This document shows positions 5,521-7,641 of a stretch of DNA of 7,641 nucleotides, in pieces (position 1 is the first letter of the stretch; every line of letters begins with the position of its first letter). Origin of the DNA: an uncultured Lachnospiraceae bacterium. Lineage in GTDB: Bacteria > Bacillota > Clostridia > Lachnospirales > Lachnospiraceae. The position numbers and the translations under genes were made by a program. Location of the stretch: the NCBI GenBank assembly GCA_902783395.1, contig CACZRA010000289.1, positions 1-7,641 of the forward strand, read 5' to 3'. Below the pieces are notes generated by a model, which saw nothing but the letters and a program-made list of their open reading frames with translations, was not told the origin of the DNA and did not search any database.

Positions 5521-6835
5521 GAATTCCATAACGAATGCTCTTGAGTTCTTCATGTATCTGGGCTGCATGGCGGCTCTTTTTCTGCTTTTAGGGATAGAAA
5601 ACTGGCAGATACTGGGACTGTCCAGGACATCCATCATGATGACCATAACCTTTGCGGTCATGGGGCTCCTTCTGGTCAGGACCTACGGGGGATACAATGT
5701 CGGCGTAAGGAAGCCGAGGATCATAATAATCTCCCTTTCGATCGCTCTTATTCTTACTGATATACTGACCTATCTTGTCCTGGTCATAATGAATACCAAC
5801 GATGAAAACGGAAGAAGGGTGGAATTCTCATCCCTTGGCTTTCTCTGTCTTGCGATGCTGGTCCAGATCATGATCATCGCCGTTTTTACATATGCGGGAA
5901 ATGCCTTTTATTTTGCGGTAAATCCTGCGGAAAAGACCCTGATAGTCACGGGGGATGCTTCCGAACAGGAGAGGATCAGGGCGGCGATAGAGATCTTTCG
6001 GAGAAGATATACGATAAACAACACGGCTTCGGCGTCGGATGAGGGGCTTGAGGAGCTTATTCAGGGGGCTGACAGCGTGTTTTTCTATGATGTCCCAAAA
6101 AACCGGCTCCATGAGCTTACCGGGATATGCTACCGGTACAAGAAATCAGTTTACATAAATCCTGATATTGAGGATATCCTCCTTCACTCGGGACAGGAGC
6201 AGTTTTTCGCGGATCTTCCGTTTTACCGTTCTGCCGCCTCGCGCATGACTTTTGAGCAGAGACTCATCAAGAGACTCGGGGACATAGTGATCTCGTTTCT
6301 CGGTATCATCATTACGTCTCCCCTGTTTCTCATAGCGGCCGCAGCCATAAAAAGAGAGGACGGAGGAAGTGTTTTCTTCAGGCAGGAGAGGGCTACGATA
6401 GGCGGAAGGGTATTCAGGATCATAAAATTCCGGACAATGAGGGAGAATGCGGAGGTTTCTTCTCTCACCAAGGATGATGACAGGGTGACAAAGGCCGGCA
6501 GATGGCTGCGCAGATACCGGATAGACGAGCTGCCGCAGCTCATAAACATCCTCGCGGGGGATATGAGCCTTGTTGGCCCCAGACCCGAGATGATGAAGAA
6601 TGTGGAGGAGTATACGGCCGATCTTCCGGAGTTCCGCTACAGGCTCAGGATGAAGGCCGGGCTTACAGGCTATGCCCAGGTCATGGGAAAGTATAATACG
6701 ACAAGCAGGGACAAGCTGATCCTTGACCTCATGTATATCGAGAATTTCAGTATAGCAAACGACATAAGGATACTTCTTCAGACACTTACGGTGCTTTTTA
6801 AGGCGGAGGAGTCCACGGAGGCCTTTGATGAGTGA
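5498..6835 (+). CDS. Polyprenyl-phosphate sugar-1-phosphate transferase (bacterial sugar transferase family, WbaP/WcaJ-like)
   Basis: 445 residues; probably the priming enzyme that moves a sugar-1-phosphate from a UDP-sugar to undecaprenyl phosphate. Numbered from the ATG at 5498: four membrane helices at about 13-33, 42-62, 75-98 and 112-134, a soluble middle region to about 245, then the catalytic domain. That domain has the re-entrant hydrophobic segment (about 263-283), KFRTM (310-314), the catalytic Asp-Glu pair in RIDELPQL (D343/E344), GDMSLVGPRPE (354-364) and AGLTGYAQV (387-395). The frame is open further upstream, to 5399, but that would give a 122-base overlap with the preceding gene and a Gly/Pro/Ser-rich, non-membrane N-terminus. 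The 5498 start leaves a 23-base overlap and a basic N-terminus (MSFIRRFK) before the first helix. Its ribosome binding site is weak, so it is probably translationally coupled. Confidence 0.92.
   Translation: MSFIRRFKNSITNALEFFMYLGCMAALFLLLGIENWQILGLSRTSIMMTITFAVMGLLLVRTYGGYNVGVRKPRIIIISLSIALILTDILTYLVLVIMNTNDENGRRVEFSSLGFLCLAMLVQIMIIAVFTYAGNAFYFAVNPAEKTLIVTGDASEQERIRAAIEIFRRRYTINNTASASDEGLEELIQGADSVFFYDVPKNRLHELTGICYRYKKSVYINPDIEDILLHSGQEQFFADLPFYRSAASRMTFEQRLIKRLGDIVISFLGIIITSPLFLIAAAAIKREDGGSVFFRQERATIGGRVFRIIKFRTMRENAEVSSLTKDDDRVTKAGRWLRRYRIDELPQLINILAGDMSLVGPRPEMMKNVEEYTADLPEFRYRLRMKAGLTGYAQVMGKYNTTSRDKLILDLMYIENFSIANDIRILLQTLTVLFKAEESTEAFDE
6817..6821 (+). promoter_or_regulatory. Ribosome binding site that fixes the GT2 start
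   Basis: GGAGG lies six bases before ATG 6828, inside the end of the preceding sugar-transferase gene. The TTG at 6825, one codon earlier in the same frame, would be only three bases away and is a poorer start. The ATG is therefore preferred. Confidence 0.75.
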
Positions 6836-7586
6836 ATCTGTGAAGGTATCCGTCATCACGGTCTGCATGAATGCAGCAAAGACCATCAGCAGGACTCTTG
6901 ATTCCATGCTGCTGCAGACCTACAGGGGACCTATCGAGTATATAATAAAGGACGGAGGCTCCACGGACGGAACGCTTGACATAGCAAGGTCCTATGAGGA
7001 GAGGTTCGCCGGGCGCGGCATTGATTACAGGATAGTAAGCTCTCCCGACAAGGGGATATATGACGCCATGAATCAGGGCATAGACCTTTCCCACGGGGAG
7101 CTCATCGGGATAATAAATGCCGATGATATGTATGAGAGGGGCTGTATAGAGACGGTCGTGAAAAGGTTCGTGGAAACAGACTTTGACCTCTGCTTCGGCG
7201 ATATCAGGATGATCCTTCCTTCGGGCAACACCTTTATCAAAAAGGCGAGACTCAGGAAATACACGACCTCCCGGGACTGGAATCATCCCACGCAGTTTGT
7301 CAAAAGAGAGATATACGGTAAATTCCGGTACAGATGCCTCAATATCTCCGATGACATGGATCTTTACTTCGCGGTAAAGAAAAGCGGGGCAAAGATCGAG
7401 GTTATCAACGAGCTTCTTGCTGATTTTACCATGGGAGGCGTATCCTCGAGCATTCCGCTGCGTGAGATACCGGAGCGTATCGAACGCAGGTACGAGGTGT
7501 ACCGCCATAACGGCTACAGTAAGGTTTACATAATTGAGTGTGTGATATTTGAGCTCATAAAATATCTTGGAGCGAAGTTCGGGTGA
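6828..7586 (+). CDS. GT2-family glycosyltransferase (GT-A fold, WfgS-like)
   Basis: 252 residues from ATG 6828. The N-terminus VKVSVITVCMNAAKTISRTLDSMLLQTY is the standard GT2 opening. It is followed by KDGGSTDGT (41-49) for nucleotide binding, SPDKGIYDAMNQGI (72-85), and INADD (96-100), which supplies the metal-binding Asp pair of the DXD type. NHPTQF (152-157) and SDDMDLY (174-180) match the acceptor side of the WfgS-like group. The order and spacing fit a complete single-domain enzyme, with no membrane helix expected except a possible amphipathic end. It overlaps the sugar-transferase gene by 8 bases and the next gene by 4. Role inferred: addition of one sugar to the repeat unit begun by the priming transferase. 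The sugar is unknown. Confidence 0.92.
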   Translation: MSESVKVSVITVCMNAAKTISRTLDSMLLQTYRGPIEYIIKDGGSTDGTLDIARSYEERFAGRGIDYRIVSSPDKGIYDAMNQGIDLSHGELIGIINADDMYERGCIETVVKRFVETDFDLCFGDIRMILPSGNTFIKKARLRKYTTSRDWNHPTQFVKREIYGKFRYRCLNISDDMDLYFAVKKSGAKIEVINELLADFTMGGVSSSIPLREIPERIERRYEVYRHNGYSKVYIIECVIFELIKYLGAKFG

Positions 7587-7641
7587 CACTTACATTTTAT
7601 TCCAATTATTTCAATCATCATCAGAAGGCACTCTGCGATGC
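7583..7641 (+). CDS. Glycosyltransferase N-terminus, 3' end outside the window
   Basis: A GTG start at 7583 overlaps the TGA of the GT2 gene (GTGA). It has GGAG at 7569-7572, ten bases upstream. The frame stays open to the window end and encodes TFYSNYFNHHQKALCD after the first residues. This N-terminus resembles glycosyltransferases of capsule and EPS loci that begin with a short beta strand and an N-H-H-Q segment. Only about 19 residues are visible, so the family call rests on that similarity and on the operon context. Confidence 0.6.
   Translation, partial: MTLTFYSNYFNHHQKALCD

Noticed and set aside
6146..7589. Two long minus-strand open frames (253 and 263 codons) opposite the sugar transferase and GT2 genes
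   Set aside because: Both oppose genes with clear catalytic motifs and show no family motif of their own.
1..7641. CRISPR array, tRNA/rRNA genes, insertion-sequence ends
   Set aside because: No regularly spaced direct repeats, no cloverleaf or rRNA signature, and no transposase or terminal inverted repeats were found on either strand.

Overview
The window looks like chromosomal DNA of a Gram-positive anaerobe of the class Clostridia, most likely family Lachnospiraceae. This is inferred from moderate G+C, heavy use of ATA (Ile) and AGG/AGA (Arg) codons, strong AGGAGG-type ribosome binding sites, and glycosyltransferase subfamilies common in gut clostridia. No 16S or other marker gene is present, so the assignment is tentative. 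Every gene I can support is on the + strand.

Layout: (1) positions 1-2222 hold the 3' part of a membrane-anchored GGDEF-EAL protein whose true start lies before the window. Its GGDEF half looks active and its EAL half has lost most catalytic residues. (2) A 148-base gap (2223-2370) carries a good extended -10 promoter, an AAGGAGG ribosome binding site and a 15-codon ORF that is in frame with the next gene and separated from it by one TAA. (3) 2371-4008 encodes a fusion of a CMP-nonulosonate synthetase (NeuA/PseF type) with a PseG/SpsG-like UDP-sugar hydrolase or glycosyltransferase domain. (4) 4009-4242 is not plain spacer. It contains a G+C-rich run of five almost abutting hairpins (4049-4164), and one frame stays open through it as a possible 69-residue protein (4037-4246) that ends in an ATGA overlap with the next gene. 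(5) 4243-7586 holds three tightly overlapping genes: a GT4-type glycosyltransferase, a polyprenyl-phosphate sugar-1-phosphate transferase and a GT2 glycosyltransferase. (6) A further glycosyltransferase-like gene starts at 7583 and runs off the window.

Together, 2371 to the right edge looks like the promoter-proximal part of a surface polysaccharide (capsule or EPS) operon. The sugar-phosphate transferase would load the first sugar onto undecaprenyl phosphate, the glycosyltransferases would extend the repeat unit, and the fusion protein would supply or activate a nonulosonic-acid-type sugar. No synthase (NeuB/PseI), flippase or polymerase is visible here, so those must lie downstream or elsewhere. 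A diguanylate cyclase sits next door, which invites but does not prove c-di-GMP control of the polysaccharide.

The least explained feature is the five-hairpin element at 4049-4164. It could be a structured RNA, an interspersed palindromic element that has inserted in frame, or both.
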